Assembly (NCBI GenBank): GCA_021819205.1
Contig: JAKARV010000018.1
Span: 1 to 46,443, forward strand
Source: Actinomycetes bacterium
GTDB taxonomy: Bacteria; Actinomycetota; Acidimicrobiia; Acidimicrobiales; Acidimicrobiaceae
DNA: 46,443 bases
Direction of reading: 5' to 3'
The stretch's first letter is position 1; the number at the start of each line of letters is the position of its first letter. A model generated the notes under the pieces. It ran no database searches and was not told where the DNA came from. It saw only the letters and a list, made by a program, of their open reading frames with translations. Of this stretch, positions 7,515-14,976 are shown piece by piece. The position numbers and the translations under genes were made by a program.

Positions 7515-8225
7515 TCAAACCCCAAGAAGCTCTTTCAACCTCGCCACGTGCCCCCGGCTCACCGGGATCGCGTGGGTGCAGGAGCCGCTCATGGTGATGA
7601 AGTACTGCCCATGGTCGCGGTCGATGCTCTCCGCCCGGGCCATGTTGATTATGAAGCTGCGGTGGACCCGGACGTATTCGTTCGGATCCAGGCGGGCTTC
7701 GAGCTCGCTCAGCGGGATCCCGCAGAGATGGTGATTTCCGTCGACGCAGACGTCGGTGTAGTGACCGTTCGCCCGCAGCAAAGTCACCTGGTCCATGCCG
7801 ACAAGGGCGATGCGGCCGTGGGTCGAGATCGGGATCTTGACCAAGCTGCGGCGGCTTGACTCGGAGTCGACGGGGGAAGAGGTAAGGTCGGTGATGTCGT
7901 AGAGGATTAGGCAGAAGCCGGCGTCGCCGTCGCCACTACTCAGACGCACCATCCTCAGCTGGAGGATGGTATCGGGGACGCTGATCAGCATGGAGGCATA
8001 CTCCGACGAGTGGTCGTCGCGGGCCTGTGCGATCAGCCACTCTATCTTCGATCGGGAGTGCTCCGGGTGGATCGCCTGGATCGTCTTCCCAATGGCGCGT
8101 TCCATGTTGGTGCTTCCGAAGATCTTGGCCACTTCGCCGCTGTAACTCACTACCCGATCATCGGTGTCGAGGACGACGATCCCCAAGGGAAGACGGTTCA
8201 GCAGGTACTGGTTCGAACTGCTCAT
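7515..8225 (-). CDS. rcoM: RcoM-like heme-PAS/LytTR CO-sensing transcription regulator
   Basis: 236 aa from ATG 8225 (a TTG at 8249 would add eight residues). An N-terminal PAS domain (about 8-115: LPLGIVVLDTDDRVVSYSG to FCLILYDITDL) is joined to a C-terminal LytTR DNA-binding domain (about 128-236: KIPISTHGRIALVGM, GHYTDVCV, LDPNEYVRVHRSFIIN, AIPVSRGHVARLKELLGV). This is the architecture of RcoM, the heme CO sensor of Paraburkholderia xenovorans, and the wording is close throughout. The known heme ligands His74 and Met104 of RcoM-2 match His53 (AIHPEHSRSK) and Met79 (ASMLISVPD). The loop carrying RcoM Cys94, the ferric-state ligand, is missing. It diverges from cooFSC, its likely target. Heme binding is inferred, not shown. 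Confidence 0.88.
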   Translation of the reverse strand: MSSSNQYLLNRLPLGIVVLDTDDRVVSYSGEVAKIFGSTNMERAIGKTIQAIHPEHSRSKIEWLIAQARDDHSSEYASMLISVPDTILQLRMVRLSSGDGDAGFCLILYDITDLTSSPVDSESSRRSLVKIPISTHGRIALVGMDQVTLLRANGHYTDVCVDGNHHLCGIPLSELEARLDPNEYVRVHRSFIINMARAESIDRDHGQYFITMSGSCTHAIPVSRGHVARLKELLGV

Positions 8226-8452
8226 CCCGGCTGCCTTTTTGGCCCACAAGCGACGTTTGACTCCGGGAGAGAGCGAACCGCGTTGCCCGACCTACATTCA
8301 AGAGCCATATCCACCGTTCATGCGCCTATCTGTCGACTCGCGAGTTCAACCCATTTTGTTGGCGGACTCGTAAGTAGGATACCAGAAATACCGGCCCAGC
8401 GGAATGGGATCGAGGTCCCGTGGGCCTTAGCGCTGGCAAGGAGGGGTGCCTA
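8226..8452. promoter_or_regulatory. Divergent rcoM/cooF control region
   Basis: 227 bp between the two divergent starts, less GC-rich than the genes. It contains a perfect match to the published LytTR half-site consensus [TA][AC][CA]GTTN[AG][TG] at 8313-8321 (ACCGTTCAT) and weaker GTT-centred copies at 8252-8260 and 8341-8349, spaced irregularly. A TAGGAT that could serve as a -10 lies at 8375-8380, without a -35 at 17 bp, as expected of an activator-dependent promoter. RcoM binding here is inference. Confidence 0.45.
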
Positions 8453-9016
8453 GTGAGCGAGTCGATCTTCACCTTCGTCGAGAGGTGCGTCGGATGCAAG
8501 TCGTGCGAGGTTGCCTGCGCGGTAGAGCACTCCCGCTCCAAGGTCCTGGCCTCCGCGATGCGGGAGACGCCGCGGCCGCGGCCACGCGTGCGGGTCCAGC
8601 CGGCAATGAACTATACCTTCCCATCCCGCTGCGTCCACTGCGAGGATCCCGCGTGCGTGGCCGCCTGCCCAACCGGGGCCATGACCGAAGATCTCGCAAC
8701 TGGCACGGTCCGGGTGAACGACGACCGGTGCATCGGGTGCTGGATGTGCGTCACCGTCTGCCCTTTTGGGGCGGTGACCGAGAATCCGGAGACCGGCACC
8801 GCCCACAAGTGCGACCTCTGCCCTGAGCGCACGGCCAGGGGCGAGGATCCCGCGTGCGTGGCCGCCTGCCCAACCGGGGCCTTAATATACAGCACTGCGG
8901 AGCGCTTTGCGGATGAGCGGCGAAAGATTACTGCCCTGTCGACCGTTGGGGTGTCGACCGAGGCACCCGGGAACGTAACGCTTTGGAGATCGCTTAGGGG
9001 AGGATACCAACGATGA
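8453..9016 (+). CDS. cooF: CooF-type iron-sulfur electron carrier of CO dehydrogenase
   Basis: 187 aa from GTG 8453, preceded by AAGGAGGGG at ideal spacing; upstream GTG 8420 lacks a site. It is a polyferredoxin of the CooF/HycB/DMSO-reductase-B type with four Cys clusters: CVGCKSCEVAC near the start, CVHCEDPACVAACPTGA, CIGCWMCVTVCPFGA, and HKCDLCPER with a second EDPACVAACPTGA. These should hold four [4Fe-4S] centres. CooF takes electrons from the CooS dimer and hands them on, here most likely to the flavoprotein encoded next but one. The stop overlaps the cooS start (ATGA), so the two are coupled. A 41-bp exact repeat inside the gene is described separately. Confidence 0.94.
   Translation: MSESIFTFVERCVGCKSCEVACAVEHSRSKVLASAMRETPRPRPRVRVQPAMNYTFPSRCVHCEDPACVAACPTGAMTEDLATGTVRVNDDRCIGCWMCVTVCPFGAVTENPETGTAHKCDLCPERTARGEDPACVAACPTGALIYSTAERFADERRKITALSTVGVSTEAPGNVTLWRSLRGGYQR
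8640..8881 (+). repeat. 41-bp exact direct repeat inside cooF (8640-8680 and 8841-8881)
   Basis: The 41 nt at 8640-8680, coding for EDPACVAACPTGA, recur without any change at 8841-8881. The distance is 201 nt (67 codons), so the reading frame is kept. Identity extends through all synonymous positions, while the DNA on both sides differs. This points to a recent internal gene-conversion event between two ferredoxin motifs. Confidence 0.95.
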
Positions 9017-10929
9017 CATCTGTCCAGATACCGGCGGTGGAGTCGGCGCTGCTGTCGATAGCCAAGAAGAAGGGGATCAAGACCGGGAGGGACCGGCTAA
9101 AGGAGATGTCTCCCCAGTGCGGCTTCGGGGAGCTGGGAACCTGTTGCCGTACCTGTTACATGGGTCCATGTCGGATCGATCCGTTCGGTGATGGTCCCAA
9201 GACCGGAATCTGCGGGATAAGCCCGGACGCAATGGTGGCCCGCAATATGCTGAGGGAGACCACGGGTGGAGCCGCGTCCCACGTCGGCCATGCCCGCCAT
9301 GTGCTCCTCACCCTCCGCGACGCCCTCGACGGCAAGGCGCCCTACGAGATCAAGGGAGCACAGAAGGTGCTTTCTTTGGCGAAGACGTTCGACGTCCCTA
9401 CCGAAGGGCGCGACCTTGCCGACGTTTGCCGTGACCTTGTCGACATCGCGCTCGAGGACTTCGGCCGTCAAGACGAGATGCCCAACAACTGGCTCAGCGC
9501 CCGCGCTCCCGGGCAGGAGCAGGAGTTGTGGAAGGAGCTCGGGTTGATGTACTCGAACCCCCACAACGAGATTGAGACGGCTATGCACGCCTCTTCGATG
9601 GGCAACGATGCCGATCCCACCTCGCTGATGATGCGGGTCTTGAAGATGAGCCTTATCGACGGCTGGACCGGGCTTGCGCTCGCGGTAGACCTCCAGGACG
9701 TGCTCTTTGGGGTTCCCGAGGTGAGCGTCACCGAGACCGCTGCCGGCGTGCTGGAGGCGAAGAGCGTCAATATCGCCACCCACGGGCACAACCCGGTGCT
9801 CTCGGAGAAGATCCTCTACTGGGCCGACAAAATGGATGAGGAGGCGCAAGCCGCCGGGGCCGAGCGGATCAACGTGGTCGGGGTCTGCTGCACCGGTAAC
9901 GAGCTGAGCATGCGGCACGGCGTCAAGCTGGCTGCGCACAACTCACAGAGCGAGTTGATCTTGGCGACCGGGGCGGTGGACGCCATGGTCGTTGACATCC
10001 AATGCATCTGGCCACAGCTGGCACAGGTTGCGAAGTGCTTCGATACTGCCTTCATCACTACCGACCCGATGGTGCGCATCCCGGACGCCATCCACATCCC
10101 CTTCGAACCCCAGCGCGCCGACGAGGACGCAAAGGAGATCGTCCGTGAGGCGATTGCGGCCTTTGGGCGGCGCAAGGGAAAGCCGGTGGACATCCCCGAC
10201 CATAAGAGCAAGGCGGTGGTCGGGCTGTCGGTCGAGGCGATCCTGGACATCCTCTCAAAGGTGAATCAGGAGGATCCGCTGAAGCCGGTGATCGACAGCG
10301 TTGCCAGCGGAGATATCTTCGGCTTCACCGGGGTTGTTGGCTGCTCCAGCATCCGTTTCCGGGACGGAGCCATGACCGAGGAGATGGTCAAGAACCTGCT
10401 AGCCGCCAATGTTCTCGTGGTGACTACTGGGTGCACCGCGCACATCCTTGGCCAGGCCGGCTTCCTCACCGGCGAGGCGACCGATAAGTACTGCGGCGAA
10501 GGGCTAAAGGGCGTGCTCACGGCGCTTGGGGAGGCAGCTGGCCTTGGTGGGCCGCTCCCGCCGGTCTGGCACATGGGTGCGTGCGTCGACAACTCCCGAA
10601 TCGTCGATCTGCTGGCAGCGGTGGCCGACCGGCTGGGCGTGAAGGTGACCCAGCTGCCGGCGGTGGGGTCAGCTCCGGAACTGGTCCAAGAGAAGGCGAT
10701 CTCCATTGGCGGGTCATTTCTGGCCCTGGGGGTTTCGTGCCACATCGCGCCGGCGCCGAGGATCTTGGGCAGCCCCGTAGTAACCCAGCTGCTGACCCAG
10801 GATCTTTCCCAAGTAACCGGCGCCACCGTGCAGGTGGAGATGGAGCCCAAGGGCGCAGCGGACTGGATGATCGGGCACATAGCCTCCAAGCGCGCTGCTC
10901 TGGGGCTCTCGTCAACACCCGCGGTCTAA
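9013..10929 (+). CDS. cooS: Anaerobic Ni-Fe carbon monoxide dehydrogenase catalytic subunit
   Basis: 638 aa, full length for CooS. It oxidises CO with water to CO2, two protons and two electrons at the Ni-Fe-S C-cluster, in a cytoplasmic homodimer. Every cluster ligand can be found: Cys36 and Cys44 (shared D-cluster), Cys45, Cys48, Cys53 and Cys67 (B-cluster), and for the C-cluster His259 (HGHNP), Cys293 (VCCTGNE), Cys331 (DIQCIW), Cys444 (VVGCSSIRF), Cys474 (TTGCTAH) and Cys524 (MGACVDNSR). These C-cluster residues are each offset by two from Carboxydothermus CODH-II, so the spacing is exactly kept. No acetyl-CoA synthase (acsB) or energy-conserving hydrogenase lies alongside, so the enzyme probably feeds the adjacent flavoprotein. 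It overlaps both neighbours, cooF (ATGA) and the oxidoreductase (TAATG). Confidence 0.97.
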   Translation: MTSVQIPAVESALLSIAKKKGIKTGRDRLKEMSPQCGFGELGTCCRTCYMGPCRIDPFGDGPKTGICGISPDAMVARNMLRETTGGAASHVGHARHVLLTLRDALDGKAPYEIKGAQKVLSLAKTFDVPTEGRDLADVCRDLVDIALEDFGRQDEMPNNWLSARAPGQEQELWKELGLMYSNPHNEIETAMHASSMGNDADPTSLMMRVLKMSLIDGWTGLALAVDLQDVLFGVPEVSVTETAAGVLEAKSVNIATHGHNPVLSEKILYWADKMDEEAQAAGAERINVVGVCCTGNELSMRHGVKLAAHNSQSELILATGAVDAMVVDIQCIWPQLAQVAKCFDTAFITTDPMVRIPDAIHIPFEPQRADEDAKEIVREAIAAFGRRKGKPVDIPDHKSKAVVGLSVEAILDILSKVNQEDPLKPVIDSVASGDIFGFTGVVGCSSIRFRDGAMTEEMVKNLLAANVLVVTTGCTAHILGQAGFLTGEATDKYCGEGLKGVLTALGEAAGLGGPLPPVWHMGACVDNSRIVDLLAAVADRLGVKVTQLPAVGSAPELVQEKAISIGGSFLALGVSCHIAPAPRILGSPVVTQLLTQDLSQVTGATVQVEMEPKGAADWMIGHIASKRAALGLSSTPAV

Positions 10930-12176
10930 TGGAAATCGTCATCGTCGGGAACGGTCCGGCCGGAGTAGCCGCAGCCGAGGCGATTCGCAAGTCGGGGTTG
11001 GAGTGCTCGGTGACGGTGGTCTCCAAGGAGAGTGAGCCGTTCTATAGCCCCTGCCCCCTGGCCGAGTATGTGGAGGGTAGCGTCTCGCGGGACTCGCTTT
11101 TCATGCGCGATGGCGACTTTTACCGCAGGAGCCGGATAGATCTGCTTGCCGGCTGCGCAGCGGTCTCACTCGACCCCTCCTCGCGTCGGATCGGAGTGTC
11201 CCGCTCGGGGAGGATCGAGCACCTCTCCTACGACCGGCTGCTGGTCGCCTCTGGGGCGGCGACTGCCTTTCCACCGGTGTCTGGGCTATCGGGAGCCCCC
11301 GGGGTGTTCACGCTGAAGACGCTTGCCGACGCCGACGCGATCTTGGAGAACGTCGGCGGGACGGAGCGGGCGGTGGTGATCGGCTCCGGCTTTATCGGGC
11401 TCGAGGCGGTGCAGGCACTGGTGCGCCGAGGGTTGAAGGTAACGGTGGTCGAGGCTATGGGCCAGGTGCTGCCGCAGATGCTCGATGCCGATTTTGCCGC
11501 GCGGGTACAGGCGCGCCTCGAAACCTTTGAGGTCGAAGTCCTGCTTGACAGCCCGGTCAGGAGGGTAACGCAGGGGCCAAACGGGGTGGCGTCGGTGGTT
11601 GCCGGGGACCGGGAGATCGCGTGCCAGATGGTGGTCTGCGCCACCGGCGTACGCCCGGATCTCTCCTGGCTGGCGGGGAGCGGGGTGGCGGTTGATCGAG
11701 GCGTAATCGTCAACGATCGGATGGAGACCAACCTCCCTAACGTTTATGCCGCCGGAGACGTGATTCAAGCTCCCGACTGGGCCGGCCGCCTGGACCTTCT
11801 GCCCAACTGGCCCAACGCGGTCGCAAGCGGACGGGTCGCCGGCGCCAGCATGGCCGGAGAGAGCCGCAAATTTACCGGGTTGCTCCCGGTAAACGCAGTG
11901 CGCATCTTCGGCCAGCCAGTCTCCTCCTTTGGAGTGCGGGGTGGCGAGCAGGTGGTCGCTGCCGGCGAGGGTGGGGCCGCCCGGAAGCTTTTCCTTGAAG
12001 GCGGGCAGATCGTCGGCGGGCAGTTCCTAGGAGACGTCTCCGGATCGGGGGTCTTTTTGGAGATGATGCGGAAGCGGGTCGATGCGAGCTTTCTCGATGG
12101 GACTGCGCTCTCCGGAAGGTGGTCGGTGGCGGCCATGCTCCGGGAGCCGCCACGGGTGCGTTCGCTTGCCGGTTGA
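10929..12176 (+). CDS. CODH-associated FAD/NAD(P)-dependent oxidoreductase
   Basis: 415 aa from ATG 10929, which shares its A with the cooS stop (TAATG). It is a class-I pyridine nucleotide-disulphide oxidoreductase fold: FAD-binding VIVGNGPAGVAAAE at residue 3, a CoA-disulphide-reductase/NADH-oxidase-like Cys in FYSPCPLAEY at about 44, NAD(P)-binding VVIGSGFIGLEA in the middle, and the second FAD motif NVYAAGDVI. Such flavoproteins (often called FNOR) are known next to cooS-cooF in clostridial and other CO oxidisers, where they are thought to pass electrons from CooF to NAD(P)+. The context here, between cooS and cooC, supports that role. Cofactor preference and any thiol chemistry at the Cys are not known. 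Confidence 0.9.
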   Translation: MEIVIVGNGPAGVAAAEAIRKSGLECSVTVVSKESEPFYSPCPLAEYVEGSVSRDSLFMRDGDFYRRSRIDLLAGCAAVSLDPSSRRIGVSRSGRIEHLSYDRLLVASGAATAFPPVSGLSGAPGVFTLKTLADADAILENVGGTERAVVIGSGFIGLEAVQALVRRGLKVTVVEAMGQVLPQMLDADFAARVQARLETFEVEVLLDSPVRRVTQGPNGVASVVAGDREIACQMVVCATGVRPDLSWLAGSGVAVDRGVIVNDRMETNLPNVYAAGDVIQAPDWAGRLDLLPNWPNAVASGRVAGASMAGESRKFTGLLPVNAVRIFGQPVSSFGVRGGEQVVAAGEGGAARKLFLEGGQIVGGQFLGDVSGSGVFLEMMRKRVDASFLDGTALSGRWSVAAMLREPPRVRSLAG

Positions 12177-12233
12177 GCCTCGCCGGCTGGACAGAGGGTG
12201 GCGGCGTAGCTGCCGATGGGAGCGGAGGTAGAG

Positions 12234-13046
12234 GTGGAGCAAGTTAGTGACTCCGGGGCGAGGGCATTGAAGGTAGCCGTCGCGGGGAAGGGGGGCGTCG
12301 GAAAGACCACCCTCGCGAGCCTGCTGGCCGGTTACTTCCGTGACCGGGGAAGACGGGTACTCGCCATCGACGCCGATCCGTCGCCGTGCCTTGGCGAAGC
12401 CCTCGGGTTTCCGGCGGAAAAGCTGCAGAGGCTCTCTCCTCTAAGCGAGATGGATGAGCTTATTGCCGAGCGCACCGGCTCCGAAAGCGGCGGCTTCTTC
12501 AAGCTGAACCCACGTGTTGACGACCTGCCGGGAAAGTTTTCCCAGGTGCACGACGGCGTGAGGCTGCTGCTGCTGGGATCGGTCCAGCACGGTGGCGCGG
12601 GTTGCTTCTGCCCGGCGAGCACCCTTCTCCAGCAGTTGGTGCGCAGGGTCATGCTCTCCAAGGACGAGGTGGTTCTACTCGATCTCTACGCCGGTGTGGA
12701 GCACCTGGGAAGGGCCACGGCCGATTCGGTCGACGTAATGCTCATTGTGGTTGAGCCCACCATGCGCTCGATCAAGACTGCCATCCAGGTGCGCGATCTT
12801 GCAGCCGACATCGGGATCACCAACGTCCTGCTGGTCGGGAACAAGCTTGCTGGCGAGGAGGACGCAAAATTCATAACCAAGAACTCCTCCGGGTTTGAGC
12901 TGGCCGGGTTGCTTCCGTTTACCGGGGCCGCTTTTGCCGCCGACCGGGAGGGGTCGGCGCTCTACCGCCTGGACCCGTCCCTCTCCCTTGCTATTGAGGA
13001 GATCGCCAACCAGGTGGAGTTTTCGGTCGCGGCTGCAGCCTTTTAA
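12234..13046 (+). CDS. cooC: CooC-type nickel-insertion ATPase
   Basis: 270 aa from GTG 12234, four bases after GGAGGT; ATG 12216 is an alternative without a clear ribosome site. It is a MinD/ArsA-type dimeric P-loop ATPase. The deviant Walker A GKGGVGKTT sits near the N-terminus, LAIDADPSP follows, and the CxC motif used by CooC1 to bind nickel or zinc at the dimer interface is present in GAGCFCPAS. Later, VVLLDLYAGVEHLGR is the switch-II region and LLVGNKL the base-recognition loop. CooC matures the C-cluster of CooS. It closes the coo operon 57 bp after the flavoprotein, and a strong hairpin lies 90 bp downstream. Confidence 0.94.
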   Translation: MEQVSDSGARALKVAVAGKGGVGKTTLASLLAGYFRDRGRRVLAIDADPSPCLGEALGFPAEKLQRLSPLSEMDELIAERTGSESGGFFKLNPRVDDLPGKFSQVHDGVRLLLLGSVQHGGAGCFCPASTLLQQLVRRVMLSKDEVVLLDLYAGVEHLGRATADSVDVMLIVVEPTMRSIKTAIQVRDLAADIGITNVLLVGNKLAGEEDAKFITKNSSGFELAGLLPFTGAAFAADREGSALYRLDPSLSLAIEEIANQVEFSVAAAAF

Positions 13047-13135
13047 GGCCGACCATTTTGTTGCTTGGTTTCGGCGAGCGGAAAGCGGTCGAGAGCGCCT
13101 TGCGCCACGGGACGGTGAATAAGAGCCAATCTTCC

Positions 13136-13174
13136 AAAGCGGTCACTCATCCAATCTGGTTGAGTGACCGCTTT
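13136..13174. terminator. Strong 14-bp hairpin terminator closing the coo operon
   Basis: AAAGCGGTCACTCA at 13136-13149 is the perfect reverse complement of TGAGTGACCGCTTT at 13161-13174, with an 11-nt loop. It is 90 nt after the cooC stop and 20 nt beyond the stop of the small minus-strand frame at 13194, so it may serve both strands. The tail on the plus strand is only a short T run within the stem. Confidence 0.75.
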
Positions 13175-13193
13175 GTCGCTCGTCGTTTCGGCC

Positions 13194-13388
13194 TTATTTC
13201 CCAGCGTTGTCGACATTCGTGGATAGTTTCTGCTCCCGGTATTCCGGAAAGGCCTCCTGGTCCGTCTTGTCGGGGAACCGCTGGTTGCCGCAAAGCGCCT
13301 GCAGCCCGTGTCCGGCGGGGACGCAGTTGCCGATCGGCTGTAGACGGCCTGCGGCGAGCCGCAGCGAGAAGAGCCAGACTTTTCGCGG
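13194..13388 (-). CDS. Possible small coding frame without a recognised start
   Basis: On the minus strand a 64-codon frame runs from just after a TGA at 13391-13389 to TAA at 13196-13194. It reads PRKVWLFSLRLAAGRLQPIG and ends EYREQKLSTNVDNAGK. Third codon positions are mostly G or C, as in the real genes around it, and the frame stops 20 nt before the hairpin at 13136-13174. However, it contains no ATG, GTG or TTG near its start, so either a frameshift separates it from a start (GTG 13405 lies in another frame) or it is a remnant. I recognise no family. It fills most of the gap between cooC and the CaiB-type gene. Confidence 0.3.
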   Translation of the reverse strand, partial: PRKVWLFSLRLAAGRLQPIGNCVPAGHGLQALCGNQRFPDKTDQEAFPEYREQKLSTNVDNAGK

Positions 13389-13414
13389 TCAAGCAAGCAG
13401 GGCACAGGGGATGG

Positions 13415-14326
13415 CTATCTCTTCCCGAGTTCTGTTGACGCCTCCGCCGGATGCGGCGGTAAATCTTCAGCCGGTAACGCCACCAAGGGCAGATCGCGTT
13501 TGGCGGCCCATCGCTCCCAAAAAGTAGAGGTCCGGCTCTTGAGTATCGCAGCCATGGATGTCCTTGCGGACTCGCCTCCATCATCGATACCGAGCTCGCT
13601 GACGAGGCGCCGCCAGAAGTGCGGCTCGAGCGCGGCAACGGCGACATACCCGTCAAGCGAGCTATAGATCGAGTAACCGGGATGGCCGCCGCCAAGTACC
13701 CCACCGGGCCGGGTAACCCCGCGCCGGAATGACTCGGCGAAGTCTTCGGCAACCTCCGCGAGAGAAACTTGGGCGTAACCCGTCCCGTAGCCGCGGGCGC
13801 GGGCAAGAAGCAGCGACACCGCCTCCGAAGTGACACGCTCGGCTCCCGCTGCATCGGCTATCAGCACCCGTGGCATGAGCGGGGGGGTTAAGACTCCGGT
13901 CCCAGCCTGGTAGGTCAGATCGTGTCCCGGAACGTGCTCTCTCCCCGCACCGTAACCCACTATGGCTACCTGGCAAAGAAGCGGGAAAGCTGCGTGCAGC
14001 GCCTCCCATGACAACCCCAGTCGAGCTAAGCCTGAAGGTCGACTCGCGGTTAGCAGCAAGTCGGCGTGGTCCAAGCACTCGTCGAAAAGCTCGCGATCAC
14101 CAGGATCTTTCAGGTCTAACGTAATGACCTCTTGGCCAGCAACCAGGTCTAGGTACCACTCTTGGCTAATGCTTGCAGCTGGGTCTCCGCCCGGCGGTTC
14201 TACCTTGGTGATCGCCGCTCCAAGCGCTTGCAGCCTCGCGGCGGCAAGCGGACCTGGCAGGTTTACGGCCATAGAGACGACACGGATTCCGTGAAGTGGC
14301 CCCCGATGGAGCTCTGCGTAGGTCAT
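13415..14326 (-). CDS. CaiB/BaiF-type (family III) CoA transferase, short form
   Basis: 303 aa from ATG 14326 (TTG 14347 is possible; neither has a good ribosome site). The N-terminal Rossmann part shows the family pattern: GIRVVSMAVNLPGPLAAARLQALGA, TKVEPPGGDPA, LDLKDPGDRELFDECLDHADLLLTASRPSGLARLGL. The catalytic aspartate corresponds to GHDLTYQAGTGVL. A later HPGYSIYSSLDGYVAVAALEPHFWRRL matches the loop where family members bind substrate. Members move CoA between carboxylic acids or racemise 2-methylacyl-CoA. Typical length is 360-400 aa; this copy stops after the segment LPAEDLPPHPAEA, so about 50 residues that normally form the C-terminal interlocked tail are missing. It is the last gene of the acyl-CoA region, far (650 bp) from its upstream neighbour. 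Confidence 0.8.
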   Translation of the reverse strand: MTYAELHRGPLHGIRVVSMAVNLPGPLAAARLQALGAAITKVEPPGGDPAASISQEWYLDLVAGQEVITLDLKDPGDRELFDECLDHADLLLTASRPSGLARLGLSWEALHAAFPLLCQVAIVGYGAGREHVPGHDLTYQAGTGVLTPPLMPRVLIADAAGAERVTSEAVSLLLARARGYGTGYAQVSLAEVAEDFAESFRRGVTRPGGVLGGGHPGYSIYSSLDGYVAVAALEPHFWRRLVSELGIDDGGESARTSMAAILKSRTSTFWERWAAKRDLPLVALPAEDLPPHPAEASTELGKR

Positions 14327-14976
14327 CGACGTGAAGCGGGTGCGCAATCACGGCGAACATTCGGGTACGCTCGGTGGCGCGGCTCCGCGGCGCTGGCAAA
14401 CGGATCCGGCACGTTTCGGACGGCCTTGGAAACGGCTATCGCCTTCCCCTCGGATGGCCGGAATGCGGCCGTTCGGAGGTCACGGGCGGAACGCGAACCT
14501 GCCGTAAGTATCCTGGTGACGGCTGCAGGCTTCCGATCGAACCCGTCGGCGAGCCGGGTTCGCCGCTTGGCGCGGAGGCGGCTGCGCACTGTGGTGCTGG
14601 CAAGCCGATTACATGCAGGTGCTGAGCAACCGGTAAAAGTTCCTTGAGTCGCTGCAGCATAGACAGCAGTCGCGCAAGCCTTCCATCTCCCAAACAAGCG
14701 ATGAGCATTTAAAGGTGGCTTGACCGTCGGCTTCATGCTCTGACGCAGCTGGATGCTAGCCGGTGATTTTCGAACCGCCCCGACGGGCAGCGCAGCGATC
14801 CGGGGTCCGTCGAAAACGATCTGGTCCAGTGGCAAGTGCGACGGGGAAAGCAGCCCTCTTGCGAGCCGCGGCGGCAACGTTCCCGCAAGTACCCTAATCC
14901 GCTGGCGGTATTTGCGGTAGGCGGCGCTATAGCTGGGGCGGCGGCAGTACGTCCACCCAGCAGCCTTCGCTTGGCA
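14327..14976. other. Gap of about 650 bp with no convincing gene
   Basis: Open frames exist on both strands, but all are rich in Arg/Ser/Pro and have no recognisable motif, ribosome site or consistent GC3. No tRNA-like cloverleaf, repeat or hairpin of note was found. The stretch separates the acetoacetyl-CoA synthetase stop from the CaiB-type gene and may be decayed coding sequence. Confidence 0.5.

Noticed and set aside
6158-7597. 479-codon plus-strand frame
   Set aside because: It lies wholly antisense to the E1 genes; long antisense frames are expected at this GC content.
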